Source: Myxocyprinus asiaticus
Taxonomy: Eukaryota; Chordata; Actinopteri; Cypriniformes; Catostomidae
Direction: 5' to 3'
Length of the DNA: 64,000 nt
Assembly (NCBI RefSeq): GCF_019703515.2
Contig: NC_059358.1
Coordinates: forward strand, 45,890,594 to 45,954,593
Made by a program: the position numbers and the translations under genes. The notes beneath the pieces are model-generated. The model ran no database searches. It worked only from the letters and a program-made list of their open reading frames with translations, and was not told the origin of the DNA. The number at the start of each line of letters is the position of its first letter. The stretch's first letter is position 1. Of this stretch, positions 32,201 through 44,196 are shown one piece after another.

Positions 32201-33423
32201 TCTACTACCATTAAAAAAAATAATATGGACAACATGAGTTTCAAAGAAAAAAAAAAAAATAGTGAAAGATCTTGGCTTTTGTACTGGTAGCACTCCTGCA
32301 GGGAGGTAACACTAAAGCTGACTTGTTTGAAGAGGCTTGTGTGTACTTCTGTACTGAAAGCACAAAGCTTTTACATTGCCGGGGATACACACTTTCCTTA
32401 CTCTCCAGAGACTTTTTCCAAAACTTCCCACATTTGCGTGTCTTTTGTGTGTGTGTGTGCTATGCTTTAAAATGTTTCCATCACAGTCTTTTTAAATGCG
32501 GTTTGTTCCTCATTGTTTTTCAAGTACCTTCCCAGTAGCTGTTCTTTGTTTATGGGTGAATCACACCAAAACTCTCAAGAAATGTTTGGGTCATATTTAT
32601 GCCCAAAATCGAAAGAAAAAAATAAGAAATGGTATTTTGCATAAAAAAATTAAACCTATAATAGGACCAATTTTTTATTTGTTATTATTTATTTATTTAT
32701 TTATTTTTTTGCATTGAGACATTAGTTTCATGATAATCAAATTTAAACCCACCTCCCCCAGAAGAAAAAAAAAAAATCCTATTCAATAAAAATTTTAGAG
32801 GACGTCCTCATGACTGATTTCAATACAAAGACTGATTATAAAAGCAGCCAAAAGTGTCATTAAAGCAGTCCAAGTGCAATAGTCCAGTATTTTTATTGCT
32901 AGTTAGGCAATTAAGATAATAGATGTATATATGCAGAGTTATACAGGGAACATTAACATCACTAACCACTCTTTTTCTGTTGACATCCTGAAATAAGCCA
33001 CTAGTTTTACAGCTGTAATGTCTCATAAGAATATTAAAATGTGCAATTTTGTCCTAGAAAAACATTCCTAAATTGCCTGTCTAATGTTCATCTCGCCTTT
33101 TTTATTGTTCTACATCTGCTTTTGCAGCATATGTCATCATTTGTGAACTACAAATGGGAAACAATAAAAGCTGATCTTCACTGTGAGGTTTAATGGCAGT
33201 GAATGGAAACCTTTAAACTTTGCTGTTGTTGACTTTGAAGTGACACGTGCAGAGAACAGTGGAGAGACGGCCGCACAAAGGCCAGCCCACATCTGAAGGT
33301 GCTGGTGGGAGAGCTGCTGTCCAAATGTCAACTACGTGAGGAACATTAGGACTGGGTGTTGCTGAAGTACTACAGCGCTCAGTGTTGTGCCAGGGGAAAA
33401 ACACCCATATCAGGTAAGATTAC
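32201..33423. other. No supported gene
   Basis: AT-rich with several poly(A)/(TTTA)n runs (32215, 32250, 32690, 32770). A possible acceptor/donor pair at 33253-33413 was examined and is discussed under rejected items. Confidence 0.35.
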
Positions 33424-33740
33424 TGTGACACATTTCTGTAACTCTCTATGAAGGAGGAAGCAGGAGCCGGATAACAATCCACGTAAGTCTCTTTATTTTT
33501 GCAATACTTTGCAGTATCACACACTGCTTGCTTTTCAGTAAAATACGCCCCAGACTGTGCTGCATGCGTCTCTCTCTCTCTCTCCTCTGGTGGTTCGGAC
33601 AGCCCTTTTATCCCTCCCTGCTCTCACTGCAAATACAAACAGCTGTTAGAGATAATATCCCACAGGTGTCAATCCTTACCATTCTTCATCTCCCGGCCTC
33701 GCTCTCCACATATGTCACTCGGCCACGGCCATATCACCAT
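33424..33740 (-). mobile_element. Possible solo LTR
   Basis: On the minus strand the order is that of an LTR: a TATA-like GGGATAAAAGGGCTGTCC at about 33600, a purine-rich leader (GAGAGAGAGAGAGAC), a polyA signal AATAAAGAGACTTACGTGG at about 33490, then an end near TGTGTCACAG at 33424. The U3 start is uncertain and no target duplication was found. Plus-strand open frames here are not coding. Confidence 0.4.
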
Positions 33741-34892
33741 AATTACACATCCAAAACATAACGCAAGTATTGCATAGTTAGTCTACTTTTTATTATACCA
33801 CTAACAAAACAACAAAAAGTGTCATGGTAATATCGTGGTGTTTTGGACATGTGCCAAGGTAATACCATGGTATTCTTTGAAGTGAACTGGAGTGCCATGT
33901 AAATGCCATACTTAAATGAATAGAAATGAATAAGTTTTTTTTTAGGGGTTCAAGCGCTTGGCGCTTGAATTTTTAAGATTTTCATTATTATTATTGTTAT
34001 TATTATTATTATTATTATTAGGGGTTCAAATGCTTAGCGCTGAAACCCTATTGTAATTAAGATTTTTATTATTATTATTATTTTTATTATTATTATTAAT
34101 AATATTTATTAATAATAACAGAGCAAACCGTAAGGCCTAGAGACTTGAAACTTGGTCAGATGGTAGTAGTATTGCTCGCTACTCAGAAACACGGACTCGG
34201 CCAAATAGGTCAATAAGGTGCGCTACAGCGATCAAAAATGTGAAACTGCTCATAAATTCTAGACCGTTTATCGTAGATTCAAGTGCTTTATACCATTGTA
34301 ATCCTTGGCTCAAATTAACAAAACATATATCTCCGATTTCTTTTCCGCCTATAATAATTTTCCGGCATCTTGCATTTTTCATAAAATCTACTTTTGCGAA
34401 CTAGTCCTAGGTTTTTTTGTCTGATCGGGACAAACCAGTGCCAAACAATTCTATAGTCTCAATATCAAAAGTTATCAAAAAAAGTTTGAACTTTCGACTC
34501 GAGCTAGCTACAGTATGCGAAAACATTGGAAGTAGGAGTGGCCAATTTTACGTAAATGGCTATAACTCTTGAAGGAAATGAGATATAGTCACCAAACTTG
34601 GCATGCTTATGTAAGAGTTGGCGCAGTTTTGCTACATGGTGGAGCTATAATACCAAAAAACATGAAATTGGCTGTAACTATGAAACCATTAATCCTATTG
34701 ACTTCAAAATTTGCATACATTGTCTTTGTCTCAGCTGCCATCATTGTTTATAAGGACATTCAAGTATGTTGAAAAACATGGCCGCCATCAGCCAATATAA
34801 TTTCAGCAGTTATTACACAAGGTTAACAATGACCGATCGGAACGAAACTTGGTGGACCTATTTGACTCTTGGTCTGAGAGGGTTGTGCAAAG

Positions 34893-36225
34893 CATTCGGT
34901 CTTAGACATTTGGCTCATTGGTCGCTTCCACCTGAGAGAGTCCGTCCCTGGTTTTGTATTGAAAAGGAAGTTCTTGCCCCTATCTCGCCACTGTAAAGCC
35001 TTTCGATTAAACTAGCTGGAAAGTCGCACCCCATTATTTTGCATTTGCACTCGATATGGACAAAAGTGTCCAGAGTGTTTAATTCTGATATTTATTTAAA
35101 CGTAGCCTCGAGCATATGACTGAACCCTAAACTATGTATTAATAAGTCCCCTTTTTGTTGGTCAGATTGGATTGTGAGGGGGGTTAATACACTTGGTGAT
35201 CTATATGAGAGTGGAGTATTGAAACCTTTTGAAAATTTGGTTCAACATTTTGGCATTCCCAGATCTCAGTTTTATAAGTATTTACAGCTGCGCCACCTAC
35301 TCTGCACTGTTTTTGGGAGTGGCACGCTCACCCCCAGTGCGGTAGATACTCTGGGAGTGGTGATTGCTGCTTTTGGAAAGGGTCATGAGGCATCAGTGTA
35401 TTACTCCCTGCTAATTCAGAGTCTGGGGGACGGAACTTTGAATTCTCTCAAAAAATTATGGGAGAAAGATCTAAACTTGACATTGGAGGAGGGGGTGTGG
35501 GCTAGGATCCTAAAAAATGTCAAGTCTGCATCTAGAGATGCAAGGGTTCGCCTTATGCAATTTAAGATTTTACATCGATTTTATTGGACCCCCTCCAGAT
35601 TGTATAGGCTTGGTCTTAAAGACACACCCACCTGCTGGCGATGTCAATCAGAGTTTGGAGACATAACTCATGTCTTTTGGGGGTGTGTTGAGATCCAGGA
35701 GTTCTGGTTGAAAGTTCAGAGTCTTATATGTGATGTATTGGGCACTCAGCTTTCACTTTGCCCCAGACTCTGTATTTTGGGCAATGGGGTGGTCATCGAC
35801 GTTGAGAATCGGAGAATCGTTGGGTCCTAACGAGCGTCATGATTGCCAGACAGGTTATTTTAAGGGGTTGGAGGTCGGTTGGAGTGCCCTCATTTCATGA
35901 GTGGTGCTCTTGAGGAAGGGATGTATAGATGGCTGGGAAATCTGGGGTTATTTGATAGGAATTGGGGCAGATATTTGGCCTTTTTGGAAGGCTTTCAGGG
36001 AGGGGTAGTGGAGAGGGATCTCTAGTTTTAAATATGTGTGTGCAATTTGATTGTTTTTTGAAAATATGCTTTTTTATTTATTTATTTATTTATTTATTTT
36101 TTGTGTGTGCGTGTTTTTTTGTTTTTGATTAATTGTACATAATTTGATTCCGCATTTTCTGTGATGTTTATTTAATTTATTGAATGGAATCAATAAAAAT
36201 TGTTAATAACAAAAATAAAAAAAAA
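34893..36225 (+). pseudogene. 5'-truncated L1-type LINE, better preserved copy
   Basis: C-terminal part of L1 ORF2. The best frame (35174-35830, 218 codons) contains RVRLMQFKILHRFYWTPSRL and then CWRCQSEFGDITHVFWGC, the Cys/His C-terminal domain of fish L1s (Cys-x2-Cys and His near the end), followed by a short C-terminal tail. The 5' end lies within the RT thumb (LAHWSLPPERVRPWF at about 34907). The 3' UTR ends GTTAATAACAAAAATAAAAA. It is inserted in the 0.7-kb tandem repeat. Homologous to 15197-16523, which starts further upstream in the same ORF. Confidence 0.8.
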
Positions 36226-37015
36226 ATCGGCCACTAGGTGGTGCTATCACAATTTTTGTAGGTGTTAATGGTTGTATATAATGCAGTGTTGTGAAAAAAC
36301 ACAAGTAATACATATCACCTGATAGCTCTCCTCATTCTAAACAACTTTGCTTCAAGAAGCATTGGTGTCTGTCAAACCGTTCAGTTAAAAAGGTTAAAGG
36401 TTAAAAACCTACTTTTGCGAACTTGTCCTAGGTTTTTCACCCGATCGGAACCAAACCAGTGCAGAAATATACTCTGGAGTCTGATTATCAATAATTATGA
36501 AAAAAAGTTGAAATTTCGACTCATGGTCACTAAGGGGTGCCAAAATGTTTGAAAAGGGCAGGCCATTTTTACTAAAATGGCTATAATGCCCGAACGAAAT
36601 GAGATAATTTCACCAAATTCGGCACACATGTGTATGAGCTCAATCTGAGGTCACAGTAAACTGTGGAGTTTGGCCACTTGGTGGCGCTATAACAGAAAAA
36701 AACATGAAAATAGCTCAAACTACGCAACCGTTAGTCTGATTGAGTTGAAAATCGGCATGCATTGTCTTTGTCCAAGGTGCCATGACTGTTTATGAGGACA
36801 TTGGCGTATCTCAAAAAACATGGCCGCCATCAGCCAATGAAGTTTGAGCACCTATTAGACAAGGTTAACGGAGGCCGATCGGCACAAACTCGGTGGGCCT
36901 GTTCTACTCCTGGCCCTAGAGGTCTTTGAGAAATTTGCAAGAAATTGGCCAATGGATGGCGCTAACAGGTTTTACACCTCTGTAATCGCATGGTGTTTCA
37001 CACATACATACAATT

Positions 37016-37668
37016 GCTGTGGCCCAATTCAAAGGCTGCATCCTTCGAAGGACTCAGATTTCAAAGGCCACACCTTCGAAGGCCGCAAAGGTCAGTCTGA
37101 GCATTGTTAATTGGGACAGTCTAGCCTACGGAGGACTGTTCTTGTCACCTAACAGCTGTGACAGCTGCCAAGTGAATGACATTTGTATTGGACTTTTTTG
37201 AAAGTTATATTAAGTTGTCTGAAAACAAAACAGGGTTCACAAACTGTCTAAATATTTTCACCATGGTCCATTTCTGTATATAATAAAGAGTATAAACTAT
37301 ATACAATCGCATCTTAGTAAGATATAAGTCAACATTTGAAACACTTTAAAGTTTTTCTTTTTTTTTTTTTTACATTTGTATCTTTAGATATTTGAGTAAG
37401 TTGAACCCCAATACTTACGTTTAAAAGTGTAATTCGGCAATTTCTAAAAAAAAATCCTGTTGTCATTGAATTCTGGGGTAGGCAAGGCCGTGAAGGATTC
37501 ATCTGTTGTATCCTTCATTTCACAGGAAATGAAGGACGAATTTGGAGGCCGCATTTGAAGGATCCTTCGAATTGGGACAGCTTTTGTCGCGCAGCAGTGA
37601 CGCAGTCGGCCTTTGAATGCGACCTTTGAAGGATGCAGCCTCTGAATTGGGATGCAGCTATAATTCAT
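37016..37668. mobile_element. Non-autonomous TIR transposon in the tandem repeat
   Basis: The left end GCTGTGGCCCAATTCAAAGG (then CTGCATCCTTCGAAGG) is matched in reverse complement by the right end GCTGCATCCCAATTCAGAGG. Inner copies of AATTGGGACAG (37110, 37570) and CCTTCGAA repeat symmetrically. The flanks TACAATT and TATAATT are a likely worn target duplication. Repeat sequence resumes on both sides, so it is a clean insertion. No transposase is present. Confidence 0.7.
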
Positions 37669-38300
37669 ATCATTTGTTAGATCTCCTCATACTGAACAAC
37701 TTTGCCTCAAGAACCACTGCTGTCAATCAAACCGTTCATTAAATATTCATGATTATGTAAAAAAACTACTTTTGTGAACTAGTCCTAGGTTTTTCGCTCA
37801 ACCTCAATAAAACCAATGCAGTACAAATCTCTGGACTCTCTAGTTCAATAATTATCAAAAACAAAATGTTGAACTTTACCCTTTGGGTAGCTATAAAACT
37901 ATCATTTAGAAAATTGGCATGGTCAAGTGTACAAATAAGCCCATAATTCCTAAACAAAAACTCAGAACTTCACGAAATTAGGTGAGCACATGCAAAATAT
38001 GATTCTAAACAAGCATGCAGATTTCTATGGAGATCGGACCATATATTTCCTTAGTAAATTGCCTGTATTGGCTGTAAATGGTCTATTCCATCTATGATCT
38101 AGGTGGTTACATGCTTGCAAAATAAAACATAATACCTTTTTACGCATGTGCTTAAAGGCCTTAAACCGCTTGAACCCCATTAATTTCTGCTTACAGCTAT
38201 ATTTATTTATGTTTTTATGCCTTTTCTGAAGAATGATAAACATAAATGATGATGAAAGCCAAAGTATTAAATGTCATGGATCAATATTCACTGAGTGATC

Positions 38301-39837
38301 CATAATTTTGTAGAGGGGGTAAAAATTTGATTTTGGAGCAAAACTACAGATCAAAGAAATTACCTCAGAAAGATGTCAGCGCCATTCTTTTATTTTCACA
38401 GAGATATGTGGGTCTGTTACTAAAGTCAGTTGAAGTCCATTGACTTAAGCATTACAGTATATGCCAATGGCGTGCCCCCCCCCCCAAAAACAATGTTAAC
38501 ACAGTGCCGCCTGCCCCAAACTCATGCTACTGGTTGAGCCAATGATACGGTAACTGGGTTTCCATCCATACATTTCTGCGCATTTTGGGATATCGCATAA
38601 AAATTGCTGGATGGAAACGCCAAGATGCGAATAATAATAATTAAAATAAAACATATACACACATGAGGTGGATACATTTTTTATTTTTTAAGAAGAAATG
38701 TGTATAAACTATGATGGAATCACATTTTCCGAATTAACTCCTATTGTATTTATTAGGAATACAAGATTGGCATAAAAAAAAACTCTTGTGACTTAATAAT
38801 TCGTTCACAACTGGACTAACCAGTGGACCAATTATCACATCAGAAATATTGCTCTGATTATCCTGAAATAACAGTGTCCTGAAAATCCAAAGCCTGAAAG
38901 AATTTTCAGAGTAAATAAGTTATAGGAAGGAAGAATGCATACACATCATGCTCCTAAAACTGTGTGATGCGCTGTCGCTCCCAGATATGAGACAAGTTAT
39001 TTACAGTGTTTGTGTCTGTGTGCTCTAAACCGCAAATATTTTATTAATAAAGAGTCGCAGTGGCTACAATTTATCCAGAAGTGACGATATTGTACTTTTG
39101 AACACATGGGATGGAAACCTGGATTTATTTGCACATTGTTTTTGCGATATTATCATTTAAAAAAATAAATAATTTGCAATATAGATGGAAACATAGCTAA
39201 TGTCAGGCTGATCAGGACATTCAAACAAGCTAAACAACAGAGAATAGAAGTGTTTATAATTTTCAGGGGAATCAATCTATGAATGGCTTACTTATAGTCG
39301 TCTCTGAATAATCAGATAGGAATGAAAAGTATGGATAGGAGAAAGTATTTTAACAACAACAAAATTTACCTACAACACATTTGAATCCCTCAAGTGATTA
39401 AAACAACATAGGGTAACAGTAAAAAGAAAAAATATGTGTATGTGTCTACCGCAACCCGATCTCAAGAGAATTTGTCACAATAGTAGGAGCGAGGTGGCGA
39501 ATTTGCAACGAGTCGTATGTCAAAATATTTTGAGAATAAAGTTGCAATATTACGAGAATGTCATAATATCAACTTAAATCTCATATTGCTTCAACTTTAT
39601 TCTCAGAATCTTTAATTAATTCTCAAAATATTACATTTTATTTTTGTAATGTTGCATCTTTCGTCTTGAAAAATTATATCGTTATTCTCATAATGTTACG
39701 AATTCTTGAACTTTTTAAAAATTATTATTATTTTACCATGGCACAGTGCTTTCGTAGATGATGATCAAATAAAATTTTTAGGAGCCATTTTCATAGAAAT
39801 CCATATTCGCTACTAAAACAAAACGGTCTGCTAACCC
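38301..39837. other. No gene seen
   Basis: AT-rich with a C9 run at 38467, short inverted AATATTATGAGAA-like motifs near 39530-39700 and no convincing coding frame. A dispersed element with TGGATGGAAACGC (38610) and GGATGGAAACCTGG (39109) may cover 38550-39200. Confidence 0.35.
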
Positions 39838-40075
39838 ACATGATTATTTAGGAAGCTGTGAAAGTCCATGTCAAGATCCATGTCTGACCCCTCAGCCCAG
39901 GGCACAGCATCCTGAGCATCCAGCACATATGTGTCAAATGAGAAAGCAATGTTCCATCCAAAGAGAGCGCCACGGTCCACCCCCTTGTGGGAGCTCTATG
40001 TTTGGATGAAAGCGTCCACCTGAGATTCTCCAATCAGGGCCATTTCAGCCACATACAAACACGATCAAACACATA
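39838..40075 (-). pseudogene. Unidentified coding-like remnant
   Basis: On the minus strand from about 40070, one frame reads LYVAEMALIGESQVDAFIQT, a TAG, then SSHKGVDRGALFGWNIAFSF and DTYVLDAQDAVPWAEGSDMD ending in an acidic tail LDMDFHSFLNN. Composition and the lack of other stops over 78 codons suggest real former coding sequence. The TAG could instead be the AG of a splice acceptor before AGCTCCCAC. No family is recognised; a transposon-encoded protein or host gene fragment are equally possible. Confidence 0.35.
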
Positions 40076-40506
40076 AAAAAGCACTGTCTTCTTCCTATTC
40101 ACATTATACCTCTCCGATGGTTACTTGTTTTTGCCTTTTTTGTGATAGGGTCTCAGCACGCTATTCTTCATCATAATTTTTTGAAACCCAGTCAACTTGA
40201 ATATTTTTGTATAATAATATTACAGTACATTTATTATTATTATATCATTATCATCATTCTTATTATTATACAATAGTAATATATTTCTGTAATAAATCTT
40301 AACTTGCACGGGGCATTGCTATGTGATCCAGTTAAACCAAAGAGTTCTGAACTGTCTAGCTTTTATTTTGGCAACATCTGCATGAAGAGTTTCTGTGTAG
40401 CTGAATTCACAATAGCTGTATAATGTGCTTCTTATTTTAAAGTCTTCTCCTCCTCTGTCCACAAATGCCTGGTGCCATGGGGTGTATTATTTGTATATTA
40501 TAGTAA

Positions 40507-40970
40507 ATTTCCATTTTTCACCCAAAAATGGAAATTCTCTCATTATTTACTCACCCTCATGATATCCCAGATGTGTAATACTTTCTTTCTTCACCAGAAC
40601 ACATTTGAAGAAAAACAGAACAATATCTCAGCTCAGTAGGTCCTTAAAATGCAAGTGAATGAAGATTTCTCTTTTGAAGCTCCAAAAATAACAGACAGTC
40701 AGCATAAACATCATCGGTACGACTCCAGCGATTAAATTAATGTCTTCTAAAGCAACACAATCACTTTTGGTGCAAAAAAGTTAAATATTTAAGTAATTTT
40801 TTTACTCTAAATCTAAATAATCGCATTGGCATATGAAACACGAGAACTGATGCATGTGCAACACAGCCGGAGGAGCAGTGATGTTTACAAGTGAGGAGGA
40901 GGAATGCTGTACAGGAGCTTGGTTGGTTTTGGTTTAGATCTGTTTTTATCTGTTTCTTTCCTCACAATGG
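40507..40970. repeat. MITE left half cut by DIRS fragment D
   Basis: TTTTCACCCAAAAATGGAAA, the TTATTTACTCACCCTCATGA block, AAAATAACAGACAGTCAGCA and TTGGTTTTGGTTTAGATCTG, in the same order as the MITE at 25.45 kb (the last block there occurs at 25922 in reverse complement, in the centre). It stops where the DIRS D sequence starts. Confidence 0.75.
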
Positions 40971-42610
40971 TGCCCAGAGGGCACCCGGCGATATAATACT
41001 TACCATGCGCTGGCCCAGGGCGATGGTGGGGCTGTTGAGTTCACCCAGGCCAGACCGGCTGTAGTCAGTCACCTCATCCCCGGGTCACCCGTGCCAGGGC
41101 CGCCTCGAAGCCTGTCTAGGGTTCTTGGGGGCCATCTGATGGGCAGGTGGAGCCGACTTGCCACAGGAGGATCTTCTTCTCTGAGGCCGGCATATGGGCT
41201 CTGATGGTACGGGAGCTGGGGCCGGCACCGCAGAGGAACAGCTCTGGCGAGAAGCAGACGGGGCGCGGGACTTCAGAGGCCTGAAGGTGGCCAAGTCACG
41301 CCGTGGCAAGATGTGTTTAATCACCTCGGTCTGATCCTCGACAAAGCCCCCCTTGGGAGATGGATGCATCGAGAAAGCGGACTTTCTCGCCGTCATGCAT
41401 CTCCGCAAGGTTGAGCCACAGGTGCCGCACTTGGACCACAAGAGTGGACATCGTCCATCCCAGGGTGGCTGCCATGACTTTCGTCGCCCGTAAGGTGAGG
41501 TCGGTCGCAGTATGCAGTTCCTGCATCAGCCCTGGTTCGGTTATACCCTCGTGCAGATCTTTCAGTGCCTTGGCCTGGTGGACCTGCAGGATGGCCATGG
41601 CATGCAGGGTGGAAGCGGCTTGACCCACGGCCTTGTAAGCCTTCGTCATTAATGAGGAAGAGAACTTACAGGCCTTGGAAGGCCTTGGAAGGTCACGCAA
41701 GGCGGCTGCGCCCTGCGGGCATAAACGCACCGCTACGGTAGACATATTCCTTAGCCGCTCCGCCATCGAGGGTAGTTAGGATAGACAAGCCCACAAAGTG
41801 TGTACGGGCAGAAAAATGTACCTTCCATGACTTTGTTAGCTCCTCGTGCACTTCCGGGAAGAAAGGCACCGGGGCCCAGAAACCAATCATCCAGCCGCGA
41901 ACACTCAGGGCAGGGTGGAGGGTTCCACTTCAGCCCGATGTTTGCAGCCGCCCGGGCAAGTACGGCTGCCATCTCAGTGTCCGCCTCATCCTATGCTCTA
42001 CCGCCCATGGGCAGGAGCTCAGAAGATTCATCTGCTTCCGATAGCAGAAGCCCACCCTCCAATGCTGAGACCGAAAGCTCATCCTCATCGCGAGCCGCGA
42101 ACGACACATTAAATACGCCCTGAGGTGGACTGCGTGTATCGCTCGACAGCTCTTCCGGATAGAACGGGTGTGCTGGGGGATGGGAGGTCCACGGGGGTTG
42201 AGCCAGCAAAAACGCTTCCATATCCGCATCCAGATCACCCACGGTGCTTACCGACCTGGTCGGCTGAGCATCAGCCCAGAACAGAGCGGGTCGGGGAGCA
42301 GCCGCGGTGGCTTCTTGCTTCATGAAGAAGGAAGTGAGCCACGACCGCAATGTTCTGATGGGCATGTTCTCGCAATGAGAACATAACCCTTCCATGAAAG
42401 CTGCCTCGGCGTGCTGGCGCCCCAAGCACTTGAGACAGATTTTGTGGCTGTCCGTAGGGGAGAGATAACGGCCACATCCAGTAGTGAAAACATGGAAGGA
42501 CATCTTTAAAAAGATGCCAAGCGTATGCACGAGCTCTTTTAGAAGGAAATATACTCTTTTGAATATATGCTTTTAGCACCTGCAGACTCAGCCGCCGAAG
42601 TGAACAAACA
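40971..42610 (-). mobile_element. DIRS1-like fragment D (leader and gag)
   Basis: Minus-strand 5' leader (paired ATCTTTAAAAAGATG at about 42502) and most of gag. It lacks the outer terminal repeat at 42.6 kb and all of pol beyond 40971. Leader and gag are homologous to fragment C but diverged, so it is a separate subfamily copy. Confidence 0.75.
41085..42530 (-). pseudogene. DIRS D gag-like protein, nearly full length, frameshifted
   Basis: Reading from 42530: Cys/His-rich head (GCGRYLSPTDSHKICLKCLG, then GLCSHCENM), acidic middle with AARDEDELSVSALEGGLL, then after a frameshift near 41985 the block RLDDWFLGPGAFLPG with SARGANKVMEGTF. Another frame follows with KACKFSSSLMTKAYKAVGQA, LHAMAILQVHQAKALKDLHE and TLVVQVRHLWLNLAEMHDGE, and finally a proline/arginine-rich basic tail (IKHILPRRDLATFRPL). 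It shows the full domain order of the family's gag, which A and B lack. At least three frame changes make it dead. Confidence 0.75.
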
Positions 42611-43616
42611 TTATTACATGTTTAAAAGATTATTAAAACTGTAGTGCTTCCCATATCCACCATTAAAATCTGCTGTTCAAAAGACTGTGGTAGCATGGTT
42701 GCCTGCGGCATGACGTCACAATAATTTAATCTATACCATTTCTATTTATTTGAATGTTGAAGTCCTTTTGCCCCACCGAATTTGGCTTTACAGCTTGTGG
42801 ACTTGAATCTAAAAAAAGCATGACCCTTCTGACTATGTTGCCTTGCCTACCCTGGGTAAACCTCGATGCATGTCAGCCCCAGATTCAAACTTATCTTCCT
42901 GTACCTACCTCCAGTGTGAGGAAGTACAAGGCAGGCTGAACAGGCTTAACCAAATGGCTTGAAGGAGACACTTTCTGAGTCAGAGACCCTGTGTGGCATG
43001 TGAGTCTAACCATGAGGATTTTAGAGGACTTCATGCATTACTGGACATTTTTGAGTGGATAATTCTGTTCCTAAAACAGTGTGTTGTTTTTGCAAGAAGC
43101 AGTGGACTGCAAAGAATCTGAAGAACCACCTGATCTATAAGATCATGAATGGTGGTGGGTGCCAATAATACCTCTGGGAACTGTTTTATTGCCTGTTATA
43201 ACTTATTTTTTTTATTTATTTTGTTTATTATAACTTTTATGCAACAGACTTCCTAAATAACATCACCCTTAGGATAGCTTGCAGAAAATCGCAGACAATT
43301 CCTCCATCGCAAGCTGCAATGGCAATTAAGATGAGTGGGAATACATGAAGGACTTTGTCTTGTGGTGTGTGGAGAACCTCCCTGAAGATAACTTTCGCCA
43401 AGACAAGGAAGGAAGAAGGAGTAGCTGTCCTAAAAGTCCCTCAAAGTAAAGTATGCAAACAACAAGTTGGTGATGTTCATGTGCAGCGAAGCCACATAAG
43501 GGGATTAATCAGTATAACCACAGATAAATGTGTCCATATGTGGTAAAGATAATTATGCTGTTTATTCCTGTCATTTTCTGTTTGCCCTAATATGGTGTTT
43601 GGTTCCTGTGTTACTT
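42611..43616. other. No gene seen
   Basis: Mixed composition; nothing recognised on either strand. Confidence 0.35.
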
Positions 43617-44196
43617 CCCACGAGACTTCAGTCATGTGAAATCACGTGACGGACTGAGCCCCATATGCGGAAGTAAACAAGGATATAAAAGAAGCCGGTA
43701 AAGCGGCAAGAAGCAAGTGGTGTTTTACATTCACGAGTGTTATTGGATATATGTACGTTCTAAGGATTACTGTTTCGCACATTCAAGTTGGAGGATAGAG
43801 GACTCTATTCATCTCTTTGTGGAGTTTTCTACCATATTGGATTACTTACCTGAGAGGAACATTCAACCTCGTGCTAGTTGGATTTTGTGCTCCCGGGACA
43901 TTAACTGTCATTACGGTGAGACCGAAACAATCTCACCTTGTATATATTGTGCACTGGAACTTTGGAAAGCTTCACACTCACACACACACACGCACACACT
44001 CGCACATTGTGTACGGTATTGGTAATTGTTGTGATCACTGTTTGTTTATTGGTATTTACATGTTTAATACACCTTGGGTTATTCATACTGCTTGTGTCTG
44101 GTCTTCTTCATTGTACGTTTTAACATTCATTCACAGTAGGAAAGATAAGTCCCTTAATTCTTGTGTAGCTATGCTAGTGAAGCGGAACGTTACACA
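43617..44196 (+). mobile_element. Possible solo LTR with TATA box
   Basis: Begins TGTGTTAC and ends GTTACACA (matching TGTGT/ACACA ends). It has AAGGATATAAAAGAAGCCGG, a TATA box, at about 43679. A (CA)n stretch lies at 43978-44006. No internal region follows and no target duplication is clear. The 136-codon open frame inside reads as chance sequence. Confidence 0.35.

Larger units (their letters stand above)
33940..38300. repeat. About three units of a 0.7-kb tandem repeat, interrupted
   Basis: Unit marker CTTTTGCGAACTAGTCCTAG (with small changes) occurs at 34388, 36413 and 37766. Subtracting the two insertions (L1, 34893-36225; TIR element, 37016-37668) leaves spacings of about 0.69 and 0.70 kb. 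Other shared blocks in order are CATGGCCGCCATCAGCCAAT (34779, 36819), TCTCCTCAT...AACAACTTTGC and AACATGAAA. It begins with GGGGTTCAAGCGCTTGGCGC and (ATT)n tracts. There is no coding capacity, and the third unit is diverged. Confidence 0.7.

Noticed and set aside
33253..33413. Possible plus-strand exon between GTGCAG and CAG|GTAAGA
   Set aside because: All three frames contain a stop. One frame looks protein-like (LKVLVGELLSKCQLREEH, TAG, DWVLLKYYSAQ) but there is too little support to call an exon or a noncoding RNA.
43901..44086. Minus-strand frame over the CA repeat
   Set aside because: Low-complexity sequence.
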